Positions 8,726-19,342 of a stretch of DNA of 64,000 nucleotides are shown here, one piece after another. Source of the stretch: DAHUYF01 sp963789275 (GTDB lineage Bacteria; Pseudomonadota; Alphaproteobacteria; ATCC43930; CGMCC-115725); assembly GCA_963789275.1 (NCBI GenBank), contig CAWBKF010000021.1:1-64000 (forward strand). The letters run 5' to 3'. The notes under the pieces are model-generated. The model made no database searches. It was given only the letters and a program-made list of their open reading frames with translations, and was not told the DNA's origin. The translations under genes were made by a program, and so were the position numbers. Within the stretch, counting starts at the first letter, position 1, and the number at the start of each line of letters is the position of its first letter.

Positions 8726-9694
8726 CTAGAGCCCCCTCAGAAACTCGATCAGCAGCGCGTTCACCGCGTCCGGCGCCTCCTGCTGCACCCAGTGCCCGGC
8801 GCCGTCGATCAGCACCGAGCGCCGGAGCCCCGGCAGCACTCGCTTCATATCTTCCAGCCCGACGCTCATCCCGGGCATGCGGATGACGCCGTCGCGCGCG
8901 CCGGCAACGAACAGCGAGGGCTGGCGGATCGGCGCGCCGGCAAAGGGCGCCATCAGCTCCCAATTGCGCTGCAGGTTGCGGTACCAGTTGAAGCCGCCGC
9001 GAAAGCCGCTGGCGCTGAACGCCGCGACATATTCCGCGAGATCTTCGGCGCTGAGCCAGGGCAGCGGCATCTCGGTGTCGAAGCCGGTGTCAAGCAGGCC
9101 CTTGCCCGGCGGCACGAAGGCGTGCCACGCCTTGCCGGGCGGCAGGCTGCCCGAGGCGGAGTAATAGACCTGCCGCAGCGACCGCGTCACGTCGCGCTCG
9201 AACTCGGCCTCGGCGATGCCGGGCTGCTGGAAATACATCATGTAGATGGTTTCCATGCCGGCGCGCTTGAACGCCTCGATGGCGCTGATCTTGCCGCGCG
9301 GCCGGTAGGGCACGCTCAGCCCTGCCACGGCGCGGAAGCGGTCGGGCCGCATCAGCGCCGAATGCCAGGCCGCGGGCGCCCCCCAATCGTGGCCGATGAT
9401 CACCGCGTCGCTCAGCTCGAGCGCATCGAGCAGGCCCACCATGTCGCCGACGATGTGAAGCTGGGTATAGGCCTCGATCGGCTCCGGCCGGTCGCTGGCG
9501 CCATACCCGCGCATGTCCGGCACCAGCACGCGAAAGCCCGCGGCGGCGAGCGCGGGGATCTGGTGGCGCCAGGAATACCAGGTCTCGGGCCAGCCATGGC
9601 ACAGCACCACGGCCGGCCCGGCGCCGGCCTCCGCGACATGGAGGCGGATGCCGTTGGTCTCGATGCTGCGGTGCTCGATGCCGGGAAGCGCCAT
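8726..9694 (-). CDS. Alpha/beta hydrolase, epoxide hydrolase-like
   Basis: A 322-residue soluble hydrolase. The oxyanion loop is HGWPETWYSW, the nucleophile motif is GHDWGAP with Asp as nucleophile (typical of soluble epoxide hydrolases and haloalkane dehalogenases rather than esterases), and the catalytic His is in GAGHWVQQEAP. Lid tyrosines expected for epoxide opening are plausible at YYS and FNWYRN. ATG 9694 follows AGGAGA at good spacing. The substrate is not evident. A truncated oxidoreductase gene follows on the same strand. Confidence 0.85.
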   Translation of the reverse strand: MALPGIEHRSIETNGIRLHVAEAGAGPAVVLCHGWPETWYSWRHQIPALAAAGFRVLVPDMRGYGASDRPEPIEAYTQLHIVGDMVGLLDALELSDAVIIGHDWGAPAAWHSALMRPDRFRAVAGLSVPYRPRGKISAIEAFKRAGMETIYMMYFQQPGIAEAEFERDVTRSLRQVYYSASGSLPPGKAWHAFVPPGKGLLDTGFDTEMPLPWLSAEDLAEYVAAFSASGFRGGFNWYRNLQRNWELMAPFAGAPIRQPSLFVAGARDGVIRMPGMSVGLEDMKRVLPGLRRSVLIDGAGHWVQQEAPDAVNALLIEFLRGL

Positions 9695-10055
9695 GGCGGT
9701 CTCTCCTGGTGAGGCTTGCATCTTCAGGGATCGCGGCCGGTGCGGCAAGACGCCAGAGCAGAGCAAAGGGTCGGGCCTCGGCCTCAGCATGGTCTTCGGC
9801 TTCATCAGGCAGTCGGGCGGCCATGTCGCCGTCTACAGCGAGCCCGGCGCCGGCACCACGTTCCGCCTCTATCTTCCGCGCGTCGCGGCGTCGGTGGCGT
9901 CGGTGGCGGATGCGCCGGCGGCGGTTTTCGGCGGCAGCGAGACGGTGCTGGTCGTCGAGGACAACGCCGCCATGCGGCGCGTGGTGATCCGCCAGCTCAG
10001 CGAGCTCGGCTACCGCGCGCTCGAGGCCGAGGCGGTGGCGGCGGCGCTCGACATC

Positions 10056-11135
10056 CTAGTGGATCGAATTGAACGCTTGGTGACCGCGCTTGACGGCGGC
10101 GATGATGGTATCGGCGTCCTTGGTCCAGGTGAACGGTTTCGGTGTCTTATTGTGTTCGGCGAGGTAGCGATTGATGGCTGCCTGGAGGTCGACGAGGCTC
10201 TTGAAGACGCCGCGCCTGAGGCGACGCTTGGTGAGGGTGGCGAAGAAGCCCTCGACGGCATTGAGCCAGGAGGCCGAGGTCGGGGTGAAGTGGAAGACGA
10301 ACCGCGGATGGCGGCCCAGCCACTCCATGACCTTCGGGTGCTTGTGAGCGGCGTAGTTGTCGAGGATGACATGGACGATCTTTCCCGCGGGCAGTTCGGC
10401 TTCGATCCGGTTGAGGAAGCGGATGAACTCCTGATGGCGATGGCGCTGCATGCATTGCCCGATCACCGAGCCATCGAGCACATTGAGCGCCGCGAACAGG
10501 GTGGTCGTGCCGTTCCGCTTGTAGTCATGGGTCATCGTCCCGCAACGACCCTTTTTGAGCGGCAGGCCCGGTTGAGTGCGGTCGAGCGCCTGGATCTGCG
10601 ATTTCTCGTCGAAGGACAACACCACCGCATGGGCCGGTGGATCGACGTAGAGCCCGACCACATCCCGCAATTTCTCGGCGAAATGCTTGTCGTTGGACAG
10701 CTTGAACTGCCGAATGCGGTGTGGCTGGAGGCCATGTTTGCGCCAGATCCGCTGCACCGAGGAGACGCTGACGCGGATCACTTTGGCCATGGCCGCCGCC
10801 GTCCAGTGCGTCACCTCGCCCGGCGGCGGCTCCAGCGTCTCGGATACGATGCGCATCACGAGCCCGTCGGCCAGCGGCGGGATGCGCGACGGGCGCGTCT
10901 TGTCGCGCAGCAGCCCGTCCACGCCTTCGGTCGCGAACCGCTCCTGCCAGCGCCGGACGCAGGTCTTGGCGACCCCGGCCTCCCGCATGATCTCCGCTGC
11001 GCATTTGCCGTCTGCCGTCAGCAGGACGATCCGGCTGCGCCAGACGTGCTTCTGGGGGCTGTTCCGATCCGCCGCGATCGCCTCGAGACGAGCCCGCTCC
11101 GCAGAATTCAAGTCGATCGTGGTCCTGATGGTCAT
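10056..11135 (-). CDS. IS630-family transposase
   Basis: A 359-residue transposase. The N-terminal helix-turn-helix region includes RSRIVLLTADGKCAAEIMRE and GVAKTCVRRWQERF. The catalytic DDE triad is seen as SFDEKSQIQ, ILDNYAAHK and NAVEGFFATL. The product seems full length. The stop codon TAG is not inside the element: its TA comes from the duplicated target and its last base from the host flank, so the target choice (CTAG) supplies termination. ATG 11135 is used; an upstream ATG at 11174 would add 13 residues. Confidence 0.93.
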   Translation of the reverse strand: MTIRTTIDLNSAERARLEAIAADRNSPQKHVWRSRIVLLTADGKCAAEIMREAGVAKTCVRRWQERFATEGVDGLLRDKTRPSRIPPLADGLVMRIVSETLEPPPGEVTHWTAAAMAKVIRVSVSSVQRIWRKHGLQPHRIRQFKLSNDKHFAEKLRDVVGLYVDPPAHAVVLSFDEKSQIQALDRTQPGLPLKKGRCGTMTHDYKRNGTTTLFAALNVLDGSVIGQCMQRHRHQEFIRFLNRIEAELPAGKIVHVILDNYAAHKHPKVMEWLGRHPRFVFHFTPTSASWLNAVEGFFATLTKRRLRRGVFKSLVDLQAAINRYLAEHNKTPKPFTWTKDADTIIAAVKRGHQAFNSIH

Positions 11136-11204
11136 CGCCCAGACTCGCACGACCGCAAGCCACCGGGAATCCACAATCCGACTCCTGCGTCAGATTTTAT
11201 CCAC
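10059..11204 (-). mobile_element. IS630-family insertion sequence
   Basis: A 1,146-bp element with imperfect terminal inverted repeats: GTGGATCGAATTGAACGC at the left and GTGGATAAAATCTGACGC at the right (13 of 18 match). It is flanked by a duplicated TA (10057-10058 and 11205-11206), the target duplication typical of the IS630/Tc1 group. The pre-insertion target reads CTAG. The element carries one transposase gene on the minus strand. The interrupted host reading frame can be rebuilt exactly, so the insertion looks recent. Confidence 0.93.
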
Positions 11205-11482
11205 TAGAGAACGAGAAGATCGATCTGCTGTTCACCGATGTCGTCATGCCCGGCGGCGCCAACGGCTTCGATCTCGCGCGCTCCGCCCGTGCGCGCTGGC
11301 CGGCGCTCAAGATCGTCCTCACCTCGGGTTTCCCGGCGGCGGGTTTGGAGCGCAACGATGCCGCCATCCCGGGCCTGCTGCTGCTCAGCAAGCCCTACCG
11401 CAAGAACGAGCTGGCGCGGCTGCTGCGCGAGGCGCTGGGCAGCGGCGTCGCGGCCGGCTGAGCCGCCGGCTTAGCCACGGGC

Positions 11483-13105
<1,623 letters not shown>

Positions 13106-13267
13106 GGCTGTAACCTCCTCGCTTACATTTTCTGCGCCCTTTCAAGGGCTTGACGGCAAGCTCGAGACGCCGGGCAGGCAGCGTCGCGGGATACCCCCAA
13201 GGGCCGGGCGGCCAATCCGCAACTGAACGCCGACCATCCCTGGTTCGTTCCCGCGGCGGTGACGCTG

Positions 13268-13984
13268 TTAACCCTGTCCCCTCGCCGATTTGGCGAGTTG
13301 CACGAATTCGCCCCGTACCCCCTCCGCATCGCCTACCGGCGCGCGGAAGTCAAGCCTCGCCACGCAACCTGCGCGTCGAAGGTCGGCGCCCTCGGGATCG
13401 ACCCCGGTGAGCCGCCAGCCCTCGCCGGCGAGCCCGAGCAGGCGCTGGGCACAGAGATTAACGGTCGCGACATGGTCGGCGTTCATATGCGCCAGGATAT
13501 CCGCCTCCGCCGCGGCCAGCGCCGGGGCCGCCGGCGAGAGCAGCGCGGAAGATTCGATCCAGTCGATCCGGCCGAATCCCGCGACCAGATGCGCCCGCGC
13601 CACCGCCATGCGGTAAAGCCGGAAATCGGCGAAGCCGGCATAGCGCTCGGCCGAGGGGTGGCGCCGCACGAAGCGCGCCAGCAACAGAGGATCGGCCACT
13701 TCGGCCACCTCGCCCATGACGGTGACGCGCGGGCCGGTGAGCGGATCGTCGCGCCCGGCGGTGCCGTCGATCAGCAGCGAGGCGCGGGGATCGCGCTTCA
13801 GGTTCTTGGCATGCTCGGCGAGGTCGGAGAGCAGCAGCAGCGGGCTCGCGTCCGGCGCCAGCGCCACCAGCGTCAGCGAGGCGTAAGGCCAGCCTTCTAG
13901 CGCCGTCGCCAGGCTGGCGCGGTCGGCGGCCCGCAGCAGCCGGCGTGCGGTAGCGGCGGGGGCGGGGGTAGGGGCGTCGCTCAT
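13268..13984 (-). CDS. HugZ-like FMN/heme-binding protein (pyridoxamine-phosphate-oxidase fold)
   Basis: A 238-residue protein. The N-terminal ~145 residues have the split-barrel pattern of PNPOx-type proteins (PYASLTLVALAPDASPLLLLSDLAEHAKNL, split here only for description). The C-terminus has the DUF2470-like segment AHMNADHVATVNLCAQ that marks HugZ/heme-utilisation relatives. Ligand and reaction cannot be fixed from sequence alone. It lies between pckA and a cupin gene on the same strand but is separated from both by more than 100 bp. Confidence 0.75.
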   Translation of the reverse strand: MSDAPTPAPAATARRLLRAADRASLATALEGWPYASLTLVALAPDASPLLLLSDLAEHAKNLKRDPRASLLIDGTAGRDDPLTGPRVTVMGEVAEVADPLLLARFVRRHPSAERYAGFADFRLYRMAVARAHLVAGFGRIDWIESSALLSPAAPALAAAEADILAHMNADHVATVNLCAQRLLGLAGEGWRLTGVDPEGADLRRAGCVARLDFRAPVGDAEGVRGEFVQLAKSARGQG

Positions 13985-14137
13985 AGCATCAAGTCTAACA
14001 CCAATTCCCCAATTCCTGCCGCCGACCGGATTCCAAGAAGGGTCGAAGCATCTCGACACCCCTCAAGGTCGCGCCAATACAAAACGCATAAAGGGATCGT
14101 TGGACCGGGGCGACGAGACATGCCGGGGCGCGCTTTT

Positions 14138-14578
14138 TCAGAAAACCATCTCCGGTCGCTCGACGGGCACGACATCGAGCTTGACCACGATCCCCTCGTT
14201 GTCGCTGCGGACCACGACGAATTCAAGGGTCTCGCCGGCGTCGAGATTCAGCTCCTGATGCGGCACGTAGGGGGCGAAGTAGACGAAATCGCCGGGACCC
14301 ACTTCCGCGGCAAATTCCAGCCGCTCGCCCCAGCGGATCTCGCTGCGTCCTTTCACGACATAGACCCCTACCTCGTGACGGCCATGGTGATGCGCCCCGG
14401 TCTTCGCCCCCGGCGGCAGCGTGACCGCGCCGATCCAGGTTTCCTTTCCGCCCGTGCCGGCGAAATCGAATGCGGTCGCGCGCCCGGTTCCCGAGGGGCG
14501 CCGCATGGCCGTAGCGAGCGCCTGACCTCGCACCACCCTCACGCCATCGGCTCGCCACTTGGTCGTTTCCGTCATCAT
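14138..14578 (-). CDS. Cupin-domain protein
   Basis: A 146-residue single-cupin protein. Motif 1 is GAHHHGRHEVGVYVVKG with three His and a Glu as likely metal ligands; motif 2 is GDFVYFAPYVPHQELN. Two consecutive ATGs start it (14578 and 14575). It sits 37 bp downstream of the MFS transporter gene? No: the transporter lies on its coding-upstream side and ends at 14616, so the two probably form one transcript, transporter first. The substrate is unknown. Confidence 0.75.
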   Translation of the reverse strand: MMTETTKWRADGVRVVRGQALATAMRRPSGTGRATAFDFAGTGGKETWIGAVTLPPGAKTGAHHHGRHEVGVYVVKGRSEIRWGERLEFAAEVGPGDFVYFAPYVPHQELNLDAGETLEFVVVRSDNEGIVVKLDVVPVERPEMVF

Positions 14579-14615
14579 CCACCCCGTCGGCTCTCAGATC
14601 AGCAAGCGCCGCAGC

Positions 14616-15809
14616 CTATTCCGCCGCGGCCCGCACCGGTGCCGCGCTGCGCTCACCGCCGGGGAAGAGCAGCGCGGCCGCGAGCGTGCCCAGCGCGATC
14701 GCGGCGAGCACGCCGAACAGCGGCACGAATCCCCCCGCCTTGGGCTGCAGATAGGCCACCAGCGGGATCGCCGGCAGGCTCGCGCCGAAGGAGACGACAT
14801 AGCGCAGCGCATAGACCCGTGAGCGCCAGCTCTCCGGCGTATAGCGCGCCACCATCGCGTCGTTGATCGGGATGATGCCGAAGATCACGAACATCATCGC
14901 CACCGCGACCAGCAGCATCGACCAGTCCGTCAGCACTCCCGCCAGCGCCAGCAGCGGCGCTTGCAGCAACGCCAGCGCCAGGAACACGCCGCGCAGCGAG
15001 CGCCGGTCGATGAGCTGGCCGACGACGAGCTGCGCCATGGCGGCGATGATATAGACCGCCGAGATCAGTGTGCCGATGCCGGTGGTGGTGTGCACCAGCG
15101 CTGTCAGCCGCTCGTCGAAGATCTTCGGCAGCGCGTTGGTGACCGCGGCGAAGATCACGCCGCTGCACGCCGTCGCCACCGCGAGCACCGCGAAGACACG
15201 GCGCGCGAGCGCGTCCGGCACATGGCGCGGGCCGGTGCGGCGCGGCTGCGCCGCCGTGGCTTCCGTGCGCGGCACCAGCAGGGCGAACGCGATGCCGGCG
15301 GCGATGGTGAAGCCTCCCGGCGCGAAGAAGGCGGCGCGCCAGCTCAGGTGATCGGCGAACCAGCCGGCGATGAAGGCGGCGCAGGCGAGGCCGAGATTGC
15401 CCCAGACGCCGTTCCAGCCGAGCATGCGCCCGAGCCGGGCCTGGTCCCGCACCAGCATGGCAATGCCGACCGGGTGATAGATCGAGGCGAAGATGCCGAT
15501 CAGCGTCAGCCCGCCGACGATCTGCCAGCGCGTATCGGCGAAGCCGGTGAGCACCAGCGCCGCGCCGAGGCCGAGGAAGAAGACGATCATCATGTTGCGC
15601 CGCCCCCAGCGGTCGCCGAGCCAGCCCGCCGGCAGCGAGCCGCCGCCGAAGGCGATGAAGCCGCCCAGCGACAGCGGCAGCATCGCCTGATACGAGAGGC
15701 CGAACTGCGCCGCCATCACCAGCACCGCGGTGGCGTAGATCAGCATCGCCAGGTGGTCGAGGAAATGGCCGAGATTGAGGAAGGCAACGATCAGACGGGA
15801 CTTGTCCAT
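14616..15809 (-). CDS. MFS transporter
   Basis: A 397-residue major facilitator protein with about 12 hydrophobic segments. The loop 2-3 motif is GWLGDRWGRRNMMI, typical of the superfamily, and an acidic/aromatic first helix (FLNLGHFLDHLAMLI) recalls the fosmidomycin-resistance/metabolite-exporter group. ATG 15809 follows a GGGAG motif. It is transcribed divergently from the AraC-type regulator at 15906 with 96 bp between them, the usual arrangement of a regulator and its target efflux or uptake pump. Confidence 0.85.
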   Translation of the reverse strand: MDKSRLIVAFLNLGHFLDHLAMLIYATAVLVMAAQFGLSYQAMLPLSLGGFIAFGGGSLPAGWLGDRWGRRNMMIVFFLGLGAALVLTGFADTRWQIVGGLTLIGIFASIYHPVGIAMLVRDQARLGRMLGWNGVWGNLGLACAAFIAGWFADHLSWRAAFFAPGGFTIAAGIAFALLVPRTEATAAQPRRTGPRHVPDALARRVFAVLAVATACSGVIFAAVTNALPKIFDERLTALVHTTTGIGTLISAVYIIAAMAQLVVGQLIDRRSLRGVFLALALLQAPLLALAGVLTDWSMLLVAVAMMFVIFGIIPINDAMVARYTPESWRSRVYALRYVVSFGASLPAIPLVAYLQPKAGGFVPLFGVLAAIALGTLAAALLFPGGERSAAPVRAAAE

Positions 15810-15905
15810 GGCTCCGGCTCCCAGCGATGCCCAAAGCATAATCCTGGCGATTTTAGCCCGCCTGCGCTAGTATGCCATTATATATCGCGAAACGGACACT
15901 TCCGC

Positions 15906-16685
15906 ATGGCCCGCCGCAGCACCGACCCCGAGGACTACCAGGACGTGCCGCGGCCGATCGCCGCCATGGCCAAGGACTTCCCCGACGGCAACCGTGTCGC
16001 GCCCCACCGCCATCGCCGGGCGCAGCTGGTCTTCGCCACAAGCGGGGTGATGGTGGTGTGGACGCGCCAGGGCACCTGGGTGGTGCCGCCCAACCGCGCC
16101 GCCTGGATGCCGGCCGAGACCGAGCATTCCATCCGCAGCCGGGGCGACGTGGCGATGCGGACGCTTTATATCCGGGCCGATGTCGCGACGGCGCTGCCGC
16201 GGCAATGCTGCGTCATCGCCGTCTCGCCGCTGCTGCGCGAGCTCATTCTGCGCGCGGTCGAGCTGCCGCTGCTCTATGACGAGGCAGGGCCCGACGGCCG
16301 GGTCATGGCGCTGGTGCTCGACGAGATCCGCGCGCTCCCGGTGCTGCCGCTGCATCTGCCCTGGCCCGAGGACGGGCGCTTGCGCCGGCTCTGCGCCGCG
16401 ATCCAAGTCGGATCCCGCCAGCGAGCGGACGCTCGAGCAATGGGCCGAGCCGGCGTCGGCGCCTCGAGCCGCACGCTGGCGCGGCTCTTCCGCAAGGAGA
16501 CCGGCATGAGCTTCGGCGCCTGGCGCCAGCAGGTGCGGCTGGTCGACGCGCTGGGCCGGCTCGCCACCGGCCAGAAAGTGACCGCGGTGGCGCTCGATCT
16601 GGGCTATCAGAGCCCCAGCGCCTTCACCAGCATGTTCCGCCGCGCGCTGGGCCGGGCGCCGACGCGCTATTTCGTGGAAAGCTGA
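15906..16685 (+). CDS. AraC-family transcriptional regulator (two compensating frameshifts)
   Basis: A 259-residue regulator with an N-terminal cupin-type sensor (HRHRRAQLVFATSGVMVV) and a C-terminal double helix-turn-helix (SSRTLARLFRKETGMSFGAW, then LDLGYQSPSAFTSMFRRALG). Between about 16402 and 16458 the reading frame is wrong: the +1 frame encodes SDPASERTLEQWA, the expected first helix. An extra base and a later missing base cancel out, leaving one open frame with a scrambled segment. It is divergent from the MFS gene and probably regulates it. Confidence 0.85.
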   Translation: MARRSTDPEDYQDVPRPIAAMAKDFPDGNRVAPHRHRRAQLVFATSGVMVVWTRQGTWVVPPNRAAWMPAETEHSIRSRGDVAMRTLYIRADVATALPRQCCVIAVSPLLRELILRAVELPLLYDEAGPDGRVMALVLDEIRALPVLPLHLPWPEDGRLRRLCAAIQVGSRQRADARAMGRAGVGASSRTLARLFRKETGMSFGAWRQQVRLVDALGRLATGQKVTAVALDLGYQSPSAFTSMFRRALGRAPTRYFVES

Positions 16686-16797
16686 GGCTTTGGTGCTATA
16701 CACCCTCTCTGCCACAGCTTTTCACCGCGTTGCCTTAAAGCCGCCATACCCGAAGGCGAGCGTGGCGGGCCCGAATTTGCGGAAAAGGTGAGCTGCC

Positions 16798-17490
16798 GTG
16801 CCCAACAACATCGCGCTTGTCGACGACGACAAGAACATCCTGACCTCGGTGGCGATCGCGCTCGAGGCCGAGGGCTTCCAGGTGCGCACATATTCCGACG
16901 GCGCCGAGGCGCTGCGCGGGCTCGCCCAGCATCCGGCCGACCTTGCCATCCTCGACATCAAGATGCCGCGCATGGACGGCATGGAGCTCTTGGGGCAGCT
17001 GCGCAAGCAGGGTGCCATGCCGGTGATCTTCCTCACCTCCAAGGACGACGAGGTCGACGAGGTGCTGGGCCTGCGCATGGGCGCCGACGACTACATCAAG
17101 AAGCCGTTCTCGCAGCGCCTGCTGGTCGAGCGCATCCGCGCCCTGTTGCGCCGCGGCGAGCTGGCGCGCGGCGGCGGCGAGAGCGAGCCGGTGATCCAGC
17201 GCGGCGAGCTGCTGCTCGATCCCGCGCGCCATCAATGCAGCTGGCAAGGCACCAATGTCGATCTGACGGTGACCGAGTTCCTGATCCTGAAATCGCTGGC
17301 GCTGCGCCCCGGCCACGTCAAGAGCCGCGATCAGCTCATGGACGGCGCCTATGGCGAGCACATCTATGTCGATGACCGCACCATCGACAGCCACATCAAG
17401 CGCCTGCGCAAGAAGTTCAAGGCGGTCGATGGCACCTTCGGCCAGATCGAGACGCTCTATGGCGTCGGCTATCGCTACCGCGACCGCTGA
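16798..17490 (+). CDS. chvI: Response regulator ChvI
   Basis: A 230-residue OmpR-type regulator: receiver domain 1-120 with the acidic pocket DDD (9-11) and phospho-acceptor Asp53 (ILDIKMPRMDG), conserved Lys in IKKPF, then a winged-helix DNA-binding domain. It starts at GTG 16798 behind AAAAGGTGAG. The gene overlaps the sensor kinase gene by 32 bp and sits upstream of hprK and the PTS genes, the alphaproteobacterial ChvI/ChvG-PTS arrangement. ChvI controls envelope, acid and carbon responses in rhizobia and relatives. Confidence 0.93.
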   Translation: MPNNIALVDDDKNILTSVAIALEAEGFQVRTYSDGAEALRGLAQHPADLAILDIKMPRMDGMELLGQLRKQGAMPVIFLTSKDDEVDEVLGLRMGADDYIKKPFSQRLLVERIRALLRRGELARGGGESEPVIQRGELLLDPARHQCSWQGTNVDLTVTEFLILKSLALRPGHVKSRDQLMDGAYGEHIYVDDRTIDSHIKRLRKKFKAVDGTFGQIETLYGVGYRYRDR

Positions 17491-19150
17491 GCCTGCCGGG
17501 CGGGCCGCCGCGGCCGCGCCGCCGCCGACGGTACGGCCGCGCCGCCGCCGGCGCCTCTCGCCGCTCACCCGCCGCATCCTTGCCGTCAACGTCCTGGCGC
17601 TGGGCCTCCTCGGCCTCGGCCTGCTCTATCTTGGCGAATACCAGCAGAGCCTGGTGGACGCGCAACTCGACGCGCTCAGGACCCAAGGCCAGGTCTTCGC
17701 TGCGGCGCTGGGCGAGGGCGCGGTGATCGACAGTCTCGGCGAGGGCCAGCAGCTGCTGCCGGCGCTGGGGCGCCAGATGATGCAGCGCCTGGCCGAGCCG
17801 ACGCATACGCGCGCGCGGCTCTTCGGCGAGGACGGCCAGCTCATCGCCGACAGCCGCGTGCTGATCGGCCCCGGCGGCATGGTGCAGATCAACGAGCTGC
17901 CGCCGCCCGACGATGCCGGCCCGCTGCAGCGCCTCGCCGCCGCGCTCTACGACTGGGTGGTGACGCGGCTCCCCGGCCACCGCCGCTATCCCGCCTATCG
18001 CGAGGCCGCGGCGCAGAACGCCGCCGATTACCAGGAGGTGCAGAAGGCGCTGGCCGGCGACATCGCGTCCGCGGTGCGCAGCGAGCGCGCCGGCGGCAGC
18101 CTGCTGATGCTGAGCGTCGCCGTGCCGGTGCAGCGCTATCGCCAGGTGCTGGGCGCGGTGCTGCTCTCCACCGACAGCACCGAGATCGACCAGGCGGTGC
18201 GCGGCGTGCGCTTCGAGATCCTCAAGGTCTTCCTCATCGCGCTGGGCGTCACCGTGCTGCTGTCGATCTATCTCGCCGGCACCATCGGGCGGCCGATCCG
18301 GCGGCTCGCCGCCGCCGCCGAGCGCGTGCGCCGCGGCCATGGCCGCCAGGTGCTGATCCCCGACTTCACCAAGCGCGGCGACGAGATCGGCGATCTCTCC
18401 GGCGCCTTCCGCGAGATGACCGGCGCGCTCTGGGCGCGCATGGACGCGATCGAGCATTTCGCCGCCGATGTCGCGCATGAGATCAAGAACCCGCTGACCT
18501 CGCTCAGAAGCGCGGTCGAAACTGCGGCGCGCGTCGACGATCCCCAGAAGCAGCGCAAGCTGCTCGCCGTCGTGCTCGAGGACGTGCAGCGCCTCGACCG
18601 GCTGATCACCGACATCTCCGACGCCTCGCGGCTCGATGCCGAGCTCTCCCGCGTCGAGCTCGAGCCGGTGCTGATCGGCCGCATGCTCGAGACGCTGGTC
18701 GACGTTCACCAGCAGACGTCGGATGAGCGCGCGCCGCGCCTGATGCTGTCGCTGCCGGGACCGGCCGGCACGGCGGCGGGCGATCTCGCCGTGCTCGGCA
18801 TCGAAGGCAGGCTGGTGCAGGTGTTCCGCAACCTCATCGCCAATGCCCTCTCCTTCAGCCCGCCCGGCGGCGTGCTCCACATCGCCGCGCTGCGCCAGGG
18901 CGAGTGGGTGGTCATCACCATCGAGGATGAGGGCCCGGGCATTCCCGAAGGCAAGCTCGAGGCGATCTTCGAGCGCTTCTACAGCGAGCGCCCGGCCGGC
19001 GAGAAGTTCGGCACGCATTCCGGCCTCGGGCTCTCGATCTCCAAGCAGATCGTCGAGGCGCATCGCGGCACCATCATTGCCGAGAACCGGCACGGCGCCG
19101 ACGGCGCCATCATCGGCGCGCGCTTCACCGTGCGCCTGCCACCGAGTTAG
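17459..19150 (+). CDS. chvG: Sensor histidine kinase ChvG/ExoS
   Basis: A 563-residue membrane kinase. After a basic Pro/Arg-rich cytoplasmic tail, transmembrane helix 1 is at about 40-60 (RILAVNVLALGLLGLGLLYL). A ~220-residue periplasmic sensor follows, then helix 2 at about 255-280 and a HAMP segment. The HisKA box has phospho-acceptor His340 in DVAHEIKNPLTSL; the ATPase N box is RNLIANALSFSPPGG and the G2 box is HSGLGLSISKQIV. ATG 17459 lies inside chvI, implying translational coupling. The pair forms a two-component system. Confidence 0.92.
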   Translation: MASAIATATAEPAGRAAAAAPPPTVRPRRRRRLSPLTRRILAVNVLALGLLGLGLLYLGEYQQSLVDAQLDALRTQGQVFAAALGEGAVIDSLGEGQQLLPALGRQMMQRLAEPTHTRARLFGEDGQLIADSRVLIGPGGMVQINELPPPDDAGPLQRLAAALYDWVVTRLPGHRRYPAYREAAAQNAADYQEVQKALAGDIASAVRSERAGGSLLMLSVAVPVQRYRQVLGAVLLSTDSTEIDQAVRGVRFEILKVFLIALGVTVLLSIYLAGTIGRPIRRLAAAAERVRRGHGRQVLIPDFTKRGDEIGDLSGAFREMTGALWARMDAIEHFAADVAHEIKNPLTSLRSAVETAARVDDPQKQRKLLAVVLEDVQRLDRLITDISDASRLDAELSRVELEPVLIGRMLETLVDVHQQTSDERAPRLMLSLPGPAGTAAGDLAVLGIEGRLVQVFRNLIANALSFSPPGGVLHIAALRQGEWVVITIEDEGPGIPEGKLEAIFERFYSERPAGEKFGTHSGLGLSISKQIVEAHRGTIIAENRHGADGAIIGARFTVRLPPS

Positions 19151-19342
19151 CGCGGGCTCCGCGCCGACCGCGACGCGCCGCATTGCAGTGCAATAAGGCA
19201 TTTTGGCAGTAACCATGACCCAGCTAGGGGTTGCTAGTATATGGCATCTAGTAGGCTATAGATTGATATTGGAGTGCTTAAAATTAACCCACTAATGCCC
19301 GAGCATTGACATTGCGCCGCGGGCGGCGCACCTAAACCGGCC

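Larger units (their letters stand above)
9757..11461 (+). pseudogene. 3' remnant of a hybrid histidine kinase, interrupted by an IS630 element
   Basis: The remnant begins in the ATPase G2 box (KGSGLGLSMVFGFIRQSGG), runs through the end of HATPase_c, and enters a receiver domain (GSETVLVVEDNAAMRR). The frame is cut at 10057 by the insertion element and resumes at 11205. Joining the flanks with one copy of the TA target gives ALDIL-ENEKIDLLFTDVVMPGG, a perfect receiver sequence with its phospho-acceptor Asp, followed by SKPYRKNELARLL and a stop at 11461. Everything upstream of the G2 box (sensor, HisKA) is missing, so the gene was already truncated or rearranged near 9757. Confidence 0.85.

Noticed and set aside
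19306..19336. TTGACA box upstream of hprK as a sigma-70 promoter
   Set aside because: No acceptable -10 element lies 16-18 bp downstream; the region is GC-rich there.
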